NCBI GenBank assembly: GCA_964057225.1
Contig: OZ059900.1
Coordinates: forward strand, 21,653,638-21,717,637
Length of the DNA stretch: 64,000 nt
Origin: Auanema rhodensis
Lineage: Eukaryota > Nematoda > Chromadorea > Rhabditida > Rhabditidae
Direction of reading: 5' to 3'
The notes below the pieces were generated by a model. It made no database searches, was not told where the DNA came from, and worked only from the letters and a program-made list of their open reading frames with translations. Positions 63,773 through 64,000 of this stretch are shown one piece after another (within the stretch, counting starts at the first letter, position 1; each line of letters opens with the position of its first letter). Made by a program: the position numbers and the translations under genes.

Positions 63773-64000
63773 CAGAATATGCTAATTTCCTTAATTTTCT
63801 AACCCCTGTTTTTTTGTCGTGAAAGTGGAACTAGACGTTGTAGGAACAATTTTGAGCTAGGTTTCATTGACATTGCATGAGTTTGAACACATGAAATCGT
63901 AAGTCAAAACCTTGTTTACAGCGAAATTTCCAAAAACTGGTTTTCCAGCATAATAAAATATTTCTCATGGGAAATACTGTGTTTTTGTATTTTTCTAGTG
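63773..64000. repeat. Partial terminal monomer M188 (consensus 1-228)
   Basis: The last monomer is cut by the window edge after 228 bases, inside the dyad region. It is a 'tagg' type and matches M148 over the visible part. The array evidently continues to the right. Confidence 0.97.

Larger units (their letters stand above)
1..64000. repeat. 342-bp satellite DNA array, head-to-tail, fills the window
   Basis: A single tandem repeat occupies every base. The monomer start 'cagaatatgc' recurs at 1, 343, 685, 1027, 1369 and so on to 63773. Counting gives 169 monomers of 342 bp, ten of 341 bp, six of 343 bp, one fused 506-bp unit and a final 228-bp partial monomer. All copies share one orientation. 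Copies differ from the consensus by a few substitutions each (roughly 97-99% identity by eye). The array runs off both edges, so its true ends and flanks are unknown. The family is not one I recognise by name. It does not resemble human alpha satellite, and no coding frame survives in it. A centromeric or pericentromeric role is inferred from size, homogeneity and higher-order structure, not shown. Confidence 0.99.
58984..64000. repeat. Large duplicated block, copy B (M174-M188, cut by window edge)
   Basis: Monomers start at 58984, 59327, 59669, 60011, 60353, 60695, 61037, 61379, 61721, 62063, 62405, 62747, 63089, 63431 and 63773. The order repeats 45301-50317 monomer for monomer, including the three a63t members (M181, M183, M185) and both 'aaaattattctc' members. 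Differences seen: c93t and 'gcgaaaattcc' in M176, 'catggga' in M177 (M137 has 'cacggga'), and 'gtttatagcg' in M182. The duplicate continues to the window edge and may extend beyond it. Confidence 0.95.

Noticed and set aside
1-64000. Possible CRISPR array
   Set aside because: Repeats are 342 bp, directly contiguous and without unique spacers.
1-64000. Human-type alpha satellite, suggested by 342 = 2 x 171
   Set aside because: The sequence does not resemble alpha satellite. The length coincidence alone is not evidence of relationship.
1-64000. Bacterial, phage or plasmid origin with a hidden gene system
   Set aside because: 64 kb of pure satellite with higher-order repeats and no coding capacity is eukaryotic heterochromatin. 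I found no hidden system beyond the repeat structure itself.

Overview
The whole window is one uninterrupted tandem satellite DNA array. A monomer of 342 bp (occasionally 341 or 343) repeats head to tail in a single orientation from base 1 to base 64000. Taking 'cagaatatgc' at base 1 as the monomer start, I count 185 full-length monomers (169 of 342 bp, ten of 341 bp, six of 343 bp), one fused unit at 10257-10762 where 178 bp are missing, and a 228-bp partial monomer at the right edge. These lengths add up exactly to 64000. I saw no gene, RNA gene, transposon, inversion or non-satellite insertion. The consensus monomer has stops in all six frames; the longest open stretch is about 63 codons (forward) and 45 codons (reverse).

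The architecture is that of a eukaryotic centromeric or pericentromeric (heterochromatic) array. The monomer is about 34% G+C and CpG is not depleted (10 CpG per monomer against about 9.7 expected), which fits a genome with little CpG methylation better than a heavily methylated vertebrate or plant genome. I cannot name the species. The length (2 x 171 bp) is about two nucleosome repeats. Each monomer carries a partial CENP-B-box-like sequence, a nested dyad, two perfect palindromes (with NdeI and ClaI sites) and a GC-rich hairpin.

Monomers differ by only a few diagnostic substitutions, and these sort the array into zones. 1-3.1 kb holds monomers with g276t and t11g. 3.1-5.8 kb holds a c34g/t43a and t35g family. 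5.5-25.8 kb is marked by t227c and, in its left part, by 341-bp T6 monomers. 23-64 kb is marked by c158t. 27-38 kb is built on a pentamer. 41-56 kb is marked by a87g and t43a. 44.6-59.3 kb contains a distinct haplotype with g65a, c71t, g72t, g113a, a200t and a202t plus an extra G.

Within the zones, multimers of 2, 3, 4, 5 and 6 monomers are duplicated in tandem, and larger blocks are duplicated at a distance: 8 monomers at an offset of 6498 bp, and about 15 monomers (about 5 kb) at an offset of 13683 bp. This is the pattern expected from repeated unequal exchange and local homogenisation. Monomers are numbered M1-M188 from the left; positions within a monomer are given as consensus positions 1-342.
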